Below, piece by piece: positions 42,941 to 51,891 of a stretch of 64,000 nucleotides of DNA. The DNA is from Sphingomonas sp. UBA978 (GTDB lineage Bacteria; Pseudomonadota; Alphaproteobacteria; Sphingomonadales; Sphingomonadaceae). The stretch lies in the NCBI RefSeq assembly GCF_002292295.1, contig NZ_DBBS01000016.1:5730-69729 (forward strand). The letters run 5' to 3'. Both the position numbers and the translations under genes were made by a program. The notes below the pieces were generated by a model. That model saw only the letters and a program-made list of their open reading frames with translations. It was not told the DNA's origin and did no database searches. Positions within the stretch are counted from its first letter, which is position 1; every line of letters begins with the position of its first letter.

Positions 42941-43143
42941 ACCCGCTCCCCAAATCTGGGGACACCCCTCCCCTCAAAGTGAGGTAAAGGGTGTACGCTT
43001 AAGATACACCCCTTCAGGGTGAGGGGGTCGGTTGAGATGGACACCCCTCGGCTTGTCCGGTTTCGGAAAGTATTGAGGCCGGGGCGACCGCGAAACCTAC
43101 CCCGGCCTCTACGCAGCAGGTTTCCCGACCCGCCGCGATCTCG
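42941..43143. promoter_or_regulatory. gap between convergent small operon and tail gene
   Basis: About 200 bases with several hairpins and no gene: CCCCA/TGGGG at 42950-42964, GGGTGTA/TACACCC at about 42989-43011, and the bidirectional terminator at 43075-43109. Confidence 0.45.
43075..43109. terminator. bidirectional terminator between convergent operons
   Basis: GAGGCCGGGG (43075-43084) and CCCCGGCCTC (43100-43109) form a perfect 10-bp stem with a 15-base loop, located between the rightward small operon and the leftward tail gene. TATT precedes it, so the minus-strand transcript ends in AATA after the stem. Confidence 0.65.
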
Positions 43144-45297
43144 TCACGTCACCGTCGCGCTTACCGGGCCGGCAGGGCTGGCCTCGATCGCTGCGCCATC
43201 GGTGGCGACAATCCAATAATTCCACACGCCCGCGGCGACGGTATCGGTGACGGACTGGACCTGTCCTAGCCCGCCTCCGAAGCTGTCGAATATCTTGGTC
43301 GCGGCGGCGAAGTCGGTCGACGCGCCACGCCACACGTCGGACGAAAAGAACCGGGCGTCGGTCGGGTTCTTCCATGTGACGATCGCCTGCCCCGCGCCGC
43401 CACCGGCCGTCAGGTTCGTTGCTGGCGGTAGGACAACCTCAGGCTCGATCACCGCATATTCGTAGCCGGGTCCGCGTCCCGCCGTCGTCACATAGCGATA
43501 CCGGACGGTGTAGCTTACCCCGGCCGGCACGCTGCCGCTAACCGCCGTCGCGTCGTTGATCGCCATGGGCGTCCACGGACCGCTGTCGCTGCCGGTGATG
43601 GCCGAAGTCGGGATATACTCGGCAATATAGGTCGCGTCGTCGCGCGCCAGCGGGGGCAGGTCTATGCGGATCGTGCCATCGCTGTAGGTGACGTTCTCCC
43701 CGGTGATGGCGGGATAGGCGGGCGCCTCCGTGCCGCCATCCACGACGGGCTTCGGCTGCTCTTCGCCCGGTAGCAGCGTCCAGCGGGTCGGCTCGATCGG
43801 CACGACGGCAAGTGCGGTGATGATACCCCCGGCGCCAAGCTCAACCGGCGTCGCAATCTCATAGTCACCGGCAAAGGTGTTGTCGTACCGGATCTCCACA
43901 ATCCGTTCGTGCCGCGCCTGAAGGCCACGCAGGTTAACCGTAGGCCCGAGCTTATGGCGAGGCTGTGACCTAAGCCCGATACCCTTTGCCAGCCGCATCG
44001 CCTGATTATGGTTCTGACATGCCTGGATCTCGACCGTCAGAAACTTGGGCGTCGTCAGCGGGTCGTAGTACAGAGGGTTGAGCCAAGCGGCCGATGCCTG
44101 CACGCTGTAGTTAGCGCCCGGCTCGGTATAGCGGACAATCACCCCCTGAGTCTCACTCTCGCCGTCCTGCGCCTCATTTGAGGACATCGTCATGATGTCG
44201 CGATTCCGTGAGAAAGAGAGGGTCGGCGTGTAGTAGTGGCCGACGCGCAGCCATGACTTTCCCGTCTCATCGAACACTATCTGGCCATCGCAGGCACGCA
44301 TGATTTCCATTTCACCGTCGACGCGCCGCTTGCTGTCGACGATCGATGCCGACGCCTCATACCGCGGCTGGTCGCCTTCAATGCCCGTCACGACCTGATC
44401 GCAGATGTCGGCTTGCTCGGCCATGCGTTGCCAGTTGATCGAGCTTTCGGGCTTTCCACGCCCAAAGCGGTGCGTGCGGAACCATGCCCACAACAGCGCA
44501 GCGTTTTTCGTCGGTTTGTACGTCGACCGGTTGCCCAGCACCTGCGCCGGGTCGCGCGGATCGTAGACGTTCGCCCACTGCCCCAGGACACTAACCGCCG
44601 GCTCGCCAAGCCCGAACGGGCCTCGCCAGCGGTAGATTTTGTACCGGTGTTCGACTGGCAAGGCGTCCATGCAGACGACGGTGTAGGTCGTGCCGGCCAG
44701 TAGGTGTTCCGGCGTCCACAGCGTCCCGAGCGCCGCGTCCAGCTCGGGAATGCGGGGCGGGATCGGGTCGGCCTCCGTGTAGGTCGTCGTCCACAACCTG
44801 ATATAGCCGCGCCCCTGTCCGTCGACGTCGGCCGGATCCTTTTCTTTGTTCGTGCGCAGGCGAAACGCCTTGTTCAGCACGTAGTGGTCCGCCCCCAGCG
44901 TCACCGCTTCGTCGTCGAGGTAATGGCTAAAGGGCGCGTGCAGGATCTCTTCGCTGTTGATGATGAGATACCAGAGCCGGCCTTGGCTATCGAACTCCCC
45001 GAACACCGCACCGCCGCCCGACCGGGCAAGGCCGGCGTGTAGCCAGCGCGGGGGGTTGCTGATCTTCACGTTCGTCTTGCCCGCTTCCATCGCGGGAGCG
45101 CGCGAGCCGCCCAACAACGTCTGGATCGCGAAGCTGCCGGCCGCGATGATGGTTGCGCCGATCGCGCTCACGACAAAGGCATTGCTGCCCGCGCCGATCG
45201 ATCCCGCCAAGGATGCAGCCCAGCCGCCCGTCCCGCCCGTGAAATAGATGAGGGCGGCGACGGCGACCAGCGCTACTAATTTCTTGAGAAAGCCCAT
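43144..45297 (-). CDS. phage tail tip / host-specificity protein (J-like)
   Basis: A 717-residue protein. The N-terminal 65 residues are glycine-rich and hydrophobic (AALIYFTGGTGGWAASLAGSIG), as in the tail tip proteins of siphophages, followed by a large domain with GKTNVKISNPPRWLHAGLARSGGG. The C-terminal third has two fibronectin-type III-like modules (about 540-625 and 630-717, with VTWKNPTDARFFSSDVWRG). Such proteins sit at the tail tip and determine receptor choice. It is the last gene of the leftward late operon and overlaps the previous gene by one base. Confidence 0.72.
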   Translation of the reverse strand: MGFLKKLVALVAVAALIYFTGGTGGWAASLAGSIGAGSNAFVVSAIGATIIAAGSFAIQTLLGGSRAPAMEAGKTNVKISNPPRWLHAGLARSGGGAVFGEFDSQGRLWYLIINSEEILHAPFSHYLDDEAVTLGADHYVLNKAFRLRTNKEKDPADVDGQGRGYIRLWTTTYTEADPIPPRIPELDAALGTLWTPEHLLAGTTYTVVCMDALPVEHRYKIYRWRGPFGLGEPAVSVLGQWANVYDPRDPAQVLGNRSTYKPTKNAALLWAWFRTHRFGRGKPESSINWQRMAEQADICDQVVTGIEGDQPRYEASASIVDSKRRVDGEMEIMRACDGQIVFDETGKSWLRVGHYYTPTLSFSRNRDIMTMSSNEAQDGESETQGVIVRYTEPGANYSVQASAAWLNPLYYDPLTTPKFLTVEIQACQNHNQAMRLAKGIGLRSQPRHKLGPTVNLRGLQARHERIVEIRYDNTFAGDYEIATPVELGAGGIITALAVVPIEPTRWTLLPGEEQPKPVVDGGTEAPAYPAITGENVTYSDGTIRIDLPPLARDDATYIAEYIPTSAITGSDSGPWTPMAINDATAVSGSVPAGVSYTVRYRYVTTAGRGPGYEYAVIEPEVVLPPATNLTAGGGAGQAIVTWKNPTDARFFSSDVWRGASTDFAAATKIFDSFGGGLGQVQSVTDTVAAGVWNYWIVATDGAAIEASPAGPVSATVT

Positions 45298-45962
45298 CAG
45301 GGAATCTGATACGTGCGGTTCGCGAGGCCGGCGAGGAACTCGCAGCCGCGGTCTAGCGGGACGCCAAGCTGCGCCGCGCGGCGCTTTTGCATCGAATCCT
45401 CGTAGGTCCGGTCCGGCGTTTCGCTGCGCCCGTGGTTGTTGTCCTTCGCGGTGATCGTCACCGAATAGTTTTTGACGATCGCACCCGAAGATGTCCGCTC
45501 GACACTCTCCGAGAACTTCGGACTAAACATCGTCATTTCTTTGTAGAACGACAGCGGGGTGTTGGGGCGGACGCCCTCGCCTTCGATGAACAACACCAGA
45601 TAGCAGGTGAGCGTGCGGCCGAAGACGTTCGCCTGTTCCGACTTCAGTCCGTTATACAGGTCGAGGATTTCAGCTTCACGGCCAGGCAGGGTCGGTATCT
45701 TGAACGAGAAGTTGTAGGTCGCGCTGCTGCCGTCTCGCCCATCTTGAAGGGAGGGGGCATTGTGAATGTTCGCGCCGTTCGCGTCGATCGTGCCAAGCCA
45801 TTCGCGGCCATCACTGTCGATGAATGTGCCTTGGCCATCCCACAGGTAGACCGGCTCGTTCGCGAAGTCGTAGTGCCAGCACTTGCGGACGCAGGCGACG
45901 ATATCCGTCACCTCGTCGGCGCGACCCATGACCTCGTCAATCTGGTCGTAGAAGGCGCTCAT
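45297..45962 (-). CDS. tail-associated protein, unknown family
   Basis: A 221-residue protein with a central beta-rich body (SSATYNFSFKIPTLPGREAEILDLYNGL, TLTCYLVLFIEGEG, YKEMTMFSPKF, NYSVTITAKDNN). A ring or hub component of a tail tip is the best guess from the fold-like pattern and position just before the J-like gene. Four cysteines are present (ACVRKC and CYLV, C near the end). No confident family match by eye. Confidence 0.65.
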   Translation of the reverse strand: MSAFYDQIDEVMGRADEVTDIVACVRKCWHYDFANEPVYLWDGQGTFIDSDGREWLGTIDANGANIHNAPSLQDGRDGSSATYNFSFKIPTLPGREAEILDLYNGLKSEQANVFGRTLTCYLVLFIEGEGVRPNTPLSFYKEMTMFSPKFSESVERTSSGAIVKNYSVTITAKDNNHGRSETPDRTYEDSMQKRRAAQLGVPLDRGCEFLAGLANRTYQIP

Positions 45963-45971
45963 GGTGATCTC

Positions 45972-46238
45972 CTACTTAGCCGCGGTGCCGACGTAGACGG
46001 CGGCGGTGTCGCGGATTGCCTTGGCGTAGACCCTCACCCCCGCCGCAACGCGCTGGCGGCTGATCTCCCGCACCAGCGGCGGGACGGGCGGCATGACCAT
46101 CGTGGTCGCGCCTGCGTCGGTCGCGGTGTTGAAGCTGACAAGGAACTGCCCCTGCCGCGGCACCACGTCCATGTCGTCGGTGCCGCCAACGGGGACGATC
46201 TCGGTCCAGTCGGTAGGCGTAAGCGTGAAAAGCGGCAT
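45972..46238 (-). CDS. small structural protein candidate
   Basis: An 88-residue protein starting MPLFTLTPTDWTEIVPVGGT. It is rich in strands and short loops (DMDVVPRQGQFLVSFNTATD, VREISRQRVAAGVRVYAKAIRDTAAVYVG), typical of small head-tail or decoration proteins. The final segment AVYVGTAAK resembles the ending of a small beta-sandwich. ATG 46238 was chosen because upstream extension would enter the preceding gene. Function unknown. Confidence 0.6.
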   Translation of the reverse strand: MPLFTLTPTDWTEIVPVGGTDDMDVVPRQGQFLVSFNTATDAGATTMVMPPVPPLVREISRQRVAAGVRVYAKAIRDTAAVYVGTAAK

Positions 46239-46242
46239 GATC

Positions 46243-46929
46243 TTATCCCAACACTTCGGGGGCGTCGGGGACGCCCAAGCCAAGGGTATGCGCGGCCTGC
46301 ACGGCGGCGCTGTGGCGGGCGCTGAGCTGCTGGCGGATCGAATAGGTACGGGCGACGGCCTTCTCGTCCTCTTCGCGCTGCTGGTGGCGCGCTACAGCCT
46401 CAGCGAGGGCTTCGATCTCGGCAACGTCGGCGGCTGCCGCGAACCTATACTCGTCCAGCGTCCGACGCGCCTCGCTCAGACGACGGTGTTCGTCGGCCTC
46501 CGCGCTCGCCGCCGCCTTTACCTCCAGCTTGCGGAGGTAGCCGCGCAGATGACAGGCCTCGGCCATCAATTCGGCCTCGCCCTCGACCATGCGCCCCAGT
46601 GGGCTTAGCTCGTTGAGGCCAAGGTGATGCCATGGCGATCCGGTGCGGCGGAACGTCGCGGAAAAGTGCTGATCGCGCTCGTCGGGCGTCGGCGCGCGCA
46701 GTGTACCGGGTCCCCGGTTCAGATACTGCCCGATCGCCTGCAACCGCTGCTCAGCGCCGACCTTGCCGCGCGGACCGTCGTAGCGCTGCGTGCCGGTAAG
46801 CGCGGGCCAGTCTGGGCAGGTCGCCGGATCGCGCCAGTAATCCTTCGGGTCGAGGATCTGGGTGCGATCGATCTTGGTCGACGGTTCCGGAACGGTGTTC
46901 GGGCCGGGCGGGATGAACTGGTGAAACAT
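46243..46929 (-). CDS. unknown 228-residue protein with coiled coil
   Basis: The first third is proline-rich and has no obvious fold; from about residue 115 it is a long charged helix (GEAELMAEACHLRGYLRKLEVKAAASAEADEHRRLSEARRTLDEYRFAAAADVAEIEALAEAVARHQQREEDEK), a coiled coil of about 90 residues. It could be a scaffold, tail chaperone or adaptor between the terminase block and the tail block. It holds the place where portal and capsid genes are expected. Not recognised. Confidence 0.62.
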   Translation of the reverse strand: MFHQFIPPGPNTVPEPSTKIDRTQILDPKDYWRDPATCPDWPALTGTQRYDGPRGKVGAEQRLQAIGQYLNRGPGTLRAPTPDERDQHFSATFRRTGSPWHHLGLNELSPLGRMVEGEAELMAEACHLRGYLRKLEVKAAASAEADEHRRLSEARRTLDEYRFAAAADVAEIEALAEAVARHQQREEDEKAVARTYSIRQQLSARHSAAVQAAHTLGLGVPDAPEVLG

Positions 46930-46935
46930 CGTAGG

Positions 46936-47253
46936 TTACTCCCCCTTCGGTGCGAGCGCGAGGCGATCCGCCAGCGGCTGGCGGCCATTGCCGACCGGGG
47001 CCGGATCATCCTTCGGCACGAGATACGCCCGGTTGGTCGTCGTCGGGGTGACGCCCTTTGCCGCCGCCTCGAACGCGGTGTTGATGACAGCGGCGAGCTT
47101 CTTCGGGTCGGTCGCGGCCTGCACGTCCTCCATCAGCGCGTTGACGACGCTGGCGAGCTGCGTGAACTCAGCGCGGGTGACGGGGGTGTCGGCATTGACG
47201 ACGGGCTTCGCGCCCTTGGCGCGGTTGGCGAGGAATTGAGCGAAGGCGTTCAT
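46936..47253 (-). CDS. unknown 105-residue protein
   Basis: Starts MNAFAQFLANRAKGAKP at 47253, overlapping the terminase stop by four bases (ATGA), so it is tightly coupled to terminase. Two helical segments (TRAEFTQLASVVNALMEDVQAA and PKKLAAVINTAFEAAAKG) are followed by a low-complexity tail. A packaging accessory factor is possible from position. No family recognised. Confidence 0.6.
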   Translation of the reverse strand: MNAFAQFLANRAKGAKPVVNADTPVTRAEFTQLASVVNALMEDVQAATDPKKLAAVINTAFEAAAKGVTPTTTNRAYLVPKDDPAPVGNGRQPLADRLALAPKGE

Positions 47254-48722
47254 GGCAGATAACTCCGTGCGGTCGTGATGGCGTTGCTTTTCGGGTCGTC
47301 GTACCGGGTCCAAATCCAAGGGGCGGTGCTGCTCGCGTCGGTCGCGTTGGCGATCGCGCCGGCCACCGCGTTGGCGATGTCGTCGTGTCCGCCTGGGGCG
47401 TGATCGATGCTGTCTTTGCCGCCGCGCGCGGTGCGCCGCTCAAGCCCGACGATCTGGGAAACCAGCTTGTCGTCATCCAACAGGACGACGCGACCGCTAT
47501 TCAGGACCGGCAACATGTCGCGGTAAAGGTCGGATCGGGTCTTGTCCGACACGATGTAGGACACGCCATGCTTGCGGAACTGTTCGCGCGGCCATTCGCC
47601 TGCATAGCGGTCGCCGGTGACTTCGCTGATGCCGTAGAGCTTCAAGAGGGTGCAGAATTCTTCCACCACGCCCTCAGGCGAGAACGGCGGCTTTACCTCG
47701 CGGGTCGCGTCGATGACTGTCAGGCCATCGTCGGTGTCGCCCTCGTGATGGCTGATCGCCAGTGTCATGCTGTCCTGCGAGCCGCCCGAGGGATCGACGA
47801 ACGCGGAATAGGTGACGTCCGAACGCGGGCCGCGCTCATGCACGCCGGGAGCGACGCAGGCCTCGACCACCTCTAGGCTGACGAACGCCTCAACATCGGT
47901 GCGGAACTGCGCCCCATACTCAGCGGCGGCGGACGACGCATCGTTGGCGTACTGCTCAGTCAGGAACTCGCCATCGCGCTTGATATTCGGATTCATGCGC
48001 CATGTGGGGGCCTGCACCACCAGCACCTTACCGTCCTTGCCGTAATGCTTCTTGTGCTTGTTCCACAGGAGGCCGCGACGGGCGTAGGGGCTGCTGATCC
48101 CGAACAGCATCGCACCCGGCACAGTCGCCATCGCCGGCTTGACGGCGTTGTACACGTCCTGATCGGGGTTCGCGCTGTTCTCGGCAGACCAAAACGCCAC
48201 CTCATCGAACACCGCGGCGACGACGGTAGGGCCTCGCGTGCCGCCCACATCGTTTGTGGTGATCTCGATCGTGATGCCGTTGGTAAGCTCGATCCCGGTG
48301 GCCGTGTCCTTCTCGACCATCTGCGCGAACAGCGGCTTGCGGAAATACGCCTTCATGTACCCTAGGCATACACGGGCCTGCCGGCGGTCCTTGGCAATGA
48401 GCTGCACCATGACCGTCTCACCCGGCACCACATGGTCGAGGAAGCCCATCTGCTCCGCGCCGAACGTGGCTAGGAACGTCGCTAAGGCGCTCGCCTTCAC
48501 ATCCTTGCCACTACGACGCCCGCAGATGAACCACCCCTCTGTAGCGGCCTCTGTAGGGGCCTCAGCGCGGCCGGTGATCTCGGTGAAGATGGCAAGCTCG
48601 TCCGCGCCGAGGGGTTCCCCAAACAGAGCCTTGTCGATGACGCGCCACACCGCCCATGTGTCCGCCTTGAACCAGTCCCCGAATAGCTCGGGATCGCGGC
48701 AGGCCTCAGCGAAGGTAATCAT
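47250..48722 (-). CDS. phage terminase large subunit
   Basis: A 490-residue two-domain terminase. The ATPase part has Walker A GRRSGKD at 68-74 and Walker B VVAAVFDE at 167-174, with TTNDVGGTRGPT between them. The nuclease part has an RNase H-like core: AFVDPSGGSQDS (Asp310) and a final acidic motif in GGHDDIANAV. Both domains are full-length, so the motor and nuclease should be active. It overlaps the upstream small-terminase candidate by four bases. Confidence 0.88.
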   Translation of the reverse strand: MITFAEACRDPELFGDWFKADTWAVWRVIDKALFGEPLGADELAIFTEITGRAEAPTEAATEGWFICGRRSGKDVKASALATFLATFGAEQMGFLDHVVPGETVMVQLIAKDRRQARVCLGYMKAYFRKPLFAQMVEKDTATGIELTNGITIEITTNDVGGTRGPTVVAAVFDEVAFWSAENSANPDQDVYNAVKPAMATVPGAMLFGISSPYARRGLLWNKHKKHYGKDGKVLVVQAPTWRMNPNIKRDGEFLTEQYANDASSAAAEYGAQFRTDVEAFVSLEVVEACVAPGVHERGPRSDVTYSAFVDPSGGSQDSMTLAISHHEGDTDDGLTVIDATREVKPPFSPEGVVEEFCTLLKLYGISEVTGDRYAGEWPREQFRKHGVSYIVSDKTRSDLYRDMLPVLNSGRVVLLDDDKLVSQIVGLERRTARGGKDSIDHAPGGHDDIANAVAGAIANATDASSTAPWIWTRYDDPKSNAITTARSYLP

Positions 48723-49117
48723 GCCGCCTTCGCCTTCTCAGCCGCGCGACGGGCCGCATACTCCGACAGGGTGGGCGTGATGTTGCGGGCGCGGCGCTCG
48801 ATACCCAGCGTCTCTAGCAGCCGGCGCAGGGTGTTGCTGGCAGTCGTGTACGCCTTCACGTCGATCGGCGTCCCTAGCCCTGCCGCTGCGTCCTGCTGCT
48901 CGCACCAGATGGCCAGCATGGCGGCACGGCGCGCGATCTGGCCTTGCGCCTCGCTCGGCTCGCCTCCGATGTCCGACACCAGCTGCGTCAGGATCTCCCG
49001 GTAGCGGCGGAACTCGATCGATCGGCCATCAGGTGCCTGCAACACCGCGCTACCGTTCCCCACGCGCGTGCGAGCCTGCGGCTTCAGCGTTGCAGTGGTG
49101 GGGTTCGGTCGGGGCAT
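48719..49117 (-). CDS. small terminase subunit candidate
   Basis: A 132-residue protein directly before the large terminase (ATGA overlap). It has a basic N-terminus and a helical body (FRRYREILTQLVSDIGGEPSEAQGQIARRAAMLAIWCEQQDAA, SNTLRRLLETLGIERRARN), a layout like small terminase/packaging recognition proteins. The role is inferred mostly from position and size. Confidence 0.6.
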   Translation of the reverse strand: MPRPNPTTATLKPQARTRVGNGSAVLQAPDGRSIEFRRYREILTQLVSDIGGEPSEAQGQIARRAAMLAIWCEQQDAAAGLGTPIDVKAYTTASNTLRRLLETLGIERRARNITPTLSEYAARRAAEKAKAA

Positions 49118-49288
49118 TCTTGGCTCCGGTTGTGGGAACTAGCTGGGGTGCTGTCTGGAACGTAACGTGAAAAGCGGCGGAAAAGCAAGGGTTATGTGCG
49201 TAAGTATGGATGCTGTGGGAGGATTATCGGAGCCGCGTGCAGGGGCGGAGAAAAAGACCGCGCGCTCGGCTTTGCGAGGGGAGGGCAA
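49118..49288. promoter_or_regulatory. gap before the late (terminase/tail) operon
   Basis: These 171 bases contain no gene. The late operon promoter for leftward transcription should lie here, since the primase-helicase gene ends at 49289. No boxes were certain by eye. Confidence 0.35.
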
Positions 49289-51418
49289 TTAACCCCCCTC
49301 TCCCCATCCTGTTGACCACTCCCGATCATCGCCCGGGAACATCACTCGTGTGAGGTCCGGCGCAGTCGGTGAAGGGGCAGGCGCAGAGGCCCCGAGGCCT
49401 GCGCCTGCCTCCCCCTTTAGGGTAGGTGTATGAGGGGGGTCGTTAGGGGTGAGAGGTTCGGGGGCGTTCGGGGACCGTTCGGGAAGCCGTTCGGGAAGCG
49501 TTCGGGAAGCCGTTCGGGGGGCGTCCGGGGGCGTTCGGCGCAGCGCCTTGATCGACACTCCCTTGCCCTTCTTTTCATGATCGAACACCTCGATCTCACC
49601 AATCTCTAGCAGGCGCTCCATCGCCTTTCGGAGGCGCACCTTGCCGATGCCCTTCGCCAACGGCATCGCCTCAAACTGCGCAGGCGCATAGTTCGGGGAG
49701 ACGTTCGGGGAGACGACCATGCCATCCTTGGTTCTGGCGTCGAGGCACGCGAGAAAGGCAGCATTGTCGCCGCTGGTGGCGATGACGGCAGATAGCTCAG
49801 CACGCCGATCGGCCGGGAGTTCGTCGTCGCGGATCAGAGCGAAGTCATGCCAACGGAACGACAGGGAGTCCCCCATGCGGGCGTAGTTGGCCTTGCCGAG
49901 CTTGATCTCGCGAACATCGGGATCAGCCGCACCTTCGGGCTTCTCCAACACGATCTGCGAGCGCACGGCATTGAGCCACGCGGTAGAGCCGGAATAGCTA
50001 TCGCCGCTCTTATTCGGGTGCCCGATCAGAACGACAGTCGTCCCAAGGTCAACGCAGAGAGAGTACAGGAGGTTGACGAACGCCGTCACCTGCCCGCGGT
50101 CATTCTCATTGCCGGCGAAGAGGTGCGCCACGTTATCCAGCACGACCAAACCGGCGCGGGTTGCTTCGATGGTAGCGCGGAGCGCGCCGAATGAGGGGGC
50201 GGCACGGATGCGACCTTCGCTATCGAACAAGGCCAGCTCATTCCCCAGCCGACCGCGCAGGCTTGTCAGATGAAGCTTCCCAGCCAATCCCGCCATCGGC
50301 ACGCGCAGAGCCTTGCAAATATGCTCCTGCATCCAGTGCAGACGATCGTCGTCGTCCTCCGCGGTGATGTAGAGGGCAGGCCCGGAATGAACGTCTATGG
50401 CAAGCATAGGCACCCCGGCAGCAGCGCACGTTGCAAGTTGCTGCCCGAACGTCGACTTGTTTGCGCCGCCCGCGCCGGTCAACAAAGTGACCTCGCGCGA
50501 GGGGATGAGGCCAGCCAAAGCGAAGGCCTTGGGCGTCGCCCTGAGATTCGCCCACATCGTCAAGTCGGCTATCGGGAACGTGTAGGCCTCAGGCTTCGGT
50601 GCAGTGAACGCAGCCGCCGCCAAAGCCTCAAGATCCGCGATCGTGTTGCGAAACGCACCCTGAGCGCGCAGCCAATCCGACACGTCCCCCTTGGGAGGAA
50701 GGTCGGGCAGGCGAAGGATGGCTACCTCCGACGCGAGGCCGGTAAGTTTCTGCTCCACGTCCAGCGCGTGAGCCTCGCCAGCAGGATCGTTGTCGGCCAG
50801 AACAACGACACGGCGTCCCGCGAAGTGGGGGGCAAGGCCAGCTACAAACTTTCCAGCGCCTCCGCTATTCGTCGTCGCAACCAGTCCGTCGCGCGCCAGC
50901 CGGTCAGCATCCTTTTCGCCCTCGCACACGAACACGATCGCGGCCGGATCGGAGGCGAGCAATTCGGGCAGCCGGTAGGGGAGCGGCGCGACACCCTGCA
51001 TGCAACCGCGAGCGGATCGGAAACCGCCGTTGCCGTCAGGGCCATGCTGAAGGAACGGAGGCGCCGCATCTTTGCCTCGCCGCTCGACCCGGTAGGCAAC
51101 CGTGCCAGACGCATCGCAATAATCGTAGAACGTCTTTTCGCTCTCCCGCTTACTGCGTTCCTTCAGCCCCTTTTCCTCGAGCCATGACAGCGCCCCATGC
51201 ATATTGCACCCGCGCTTGTGCTGGATCAGCTCCAACACCCCGCCACGCACCTTGGCCTCGTGGTCGTCAAACCATCCCTCCGTCGTCTCAACCTCTACCG
51301 AACCCTTGCTGCCAAAGCGCAGGCGGGTGCCGCTCGACAGCCGGGTGTTCGGGTCGCCTAAGAGCATAGGTGCGACGGTCGGCATCAGCGCCGCGAAGTC
51401 TGTCGCGGCCGCGGTCAT
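49289..51418 (-). CDS. primase-helicase (TOPRIM + RepA-type AAA)
   Basis: A 709-residue replication protein. The N-terminal part includes a TOPRIM domain (IVFVCEGEKDADRL, Glu166; VVVLADNDPAGEAHA, Asp209 and Asp211). A RecA-like RepA ATPase follows with Walker A GAGGANKS (315-322), LVVLDNVAHLFAG as Walker B and VVLIGHPNKSG. The C-terminal 110 residues are a low-complexity proline/arginine tail encoded by repeats of GTTCGGGAAGC. The architecture resembles satellite and small-phage primase-helicases. Its ATG overlaps the previous stop (ATGA). Confidence 0.85.
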   Translation of the reverse strand: MTAAATDFAALMPTVAPMLLGDPNTRLSSGTRLRFGSKGSVEVETTEGWFDDHEAKVRGGVLELIQHKRGCNMHGALSWLEEKGLKERSKRESEKTFYDYCDASGTVAYRVERRGKDAAPPFLQHGPDGNGGFRSARGCMQGVAPLPYRLPELLASDPAAIVFVCEGEKDADRLARDGLVATTNSGGAGKFVAGLAPHFAGRRVVVLADNDPAGEAHALDVEQKLTGLASEVAILRLPDLPPKGDVSDWLRAQGAFRNTIADLEALAAAAFTAPKPEAYTFPIADLTMWANLRATPKAFALAGLIPSREVTLLTGAGGANKSTFGQQLATCAAAGVPMLAIDVHSGPALYITAEDDDDRLHWMQEHICKALRVPMAGLAGKLHLTSLRGRLGNELALFDSEGRIRAAPSFGALRATIEATRAGLVVLDNVAHLFAGNENDRGQVTAFVNLLYSLCVDLGTTVVLIGHPNKSGDSYSGSTAWLNAVRSQIVLEKPEGAADPDVREIKLGKANYARMGDSLSFRWHDFALIRDDELPADRRAELSAVIATSGDNAAFLACLDARTKDGMVVSPNVSPNYAPAQFEAMPLAKGIGKVRLRKAMERLLEIGEIEVFDHEKKGKGVSIKALRRTPPDAPRTASRTLPERLPERSPNAPEPLTPNDPPHTPTLKGEAGAGLGASAPAPSPTAPDLTRVMFPGDDREWSTGWGEGG
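49451..49540. repeat. GTTCGGGAAGC-type tandem repeat inside the primase gene
   Basis: About seven copies of a GTTCGGG(A/G)... unit, 10-12 bases each, encoding the ERLPERSPNAPE-like tail. It looks like in-frame expansion and could also act as an iteron set. Confidence 0.6.
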
Positions 51419-51582
51419 CGAAGCATCTCCAACAGGTCGCTGTCGCGGAACCAGTGCCGCGATAGGATGGGCGCGGGGAATTGCGCGATCCGGTGCCGGG
51501 TGCTAGGAACGTCGCTGTCTACCGCCAAGTGACATGCGACGCTCTCAGCCCTCAGGCTGGGGGCGTTTTGCTTATGGGGCAT
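51415..51582 (-). CDS. unknown 55-residue element protein
   Basis: A short gene read leftward from ATG 51582 to a TGA that overlaps the primase-helicase start (ATGA). The protein starts MPHKQNAPSLRAESVACHL and ends FPAPILSRHWFRDSDLLEML-R. The coupling to the replication gene and the ordered C-terminal helix support a real gene. There is no recognisable family; small proteins at this place often regulate replication or excision. Confidence 0.6.
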   Translation of the reverse strand: MPHKQNAPSLRAESVACHLAVDSDVPSTRHRIAQFPAPILSRHWFRDSDLLEMLR

Positions 51583-51585
51583 GGT

Positions 51586-51774
51586 TCATACCCCGCCGGC
51601 TGCGAATGCCCGCAGATCGGCAGTCGGAATGAGCGAGCGGCGTCCCGCCTTCAATTTGTTGAGCCTGCCGACCTCGATCAGCGAATAGATCGTCCTGCGG
51701 CTTACCCCGAGCTGCCTCGCGGCGTCGTTGATCGTACAGGTCAATGGCCCGTCGTTCACGATATGTCCCTGCAT
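51586..51774 (-). CDS. AlpA-like excisionase/HTH protein
   Basis: A 62-residue MerR-like helix-turn-helix protein: CTINDAARQLGVSRRTIYSLIEVGRLNKLKAGRRSLIPTADLRAF is the standard excisionase (excise/AlpA) fold. In P4-like satellites AlpA activates integrase and excision. It heads the leftward operon with the 55-residue gene and the primase-helicase; the start codon is preceded by CGGAGGAACCC. Confidence 0.88.
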   Translation of the reverse strand: MQGHIVNDGPLTCTINDAARQLGVSRRTIYSLIEVGRLNKLKAGRRSLIPTADLRAFAAGGV

Positions 51775-51891
51775 GGGTTCCTCCGTGCGTCGTTGCGCAA
51801 TGATGGATGCTATTGTTTCATGTCGCGGTCAAGCAACAATCGTGCGTACACACGCACCTTTTCGATAGAACGACACTTTTCCGCACAATTT
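51775..51891 (-). promoter_or_regulatory. early promoter region with GTGCGT/ACGCAC operator candidate
   Basis: An AT-richer segment in front of alpA. GTGCGT (51842-51847) and ACGCAC (51852-51857) form a symmetric site 67 bases before the alpA start, and TTGCTT-17-ATAGCA is a weak promoter candidate. It is the most likely switch between integration and replication. Confidence 0.45.
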
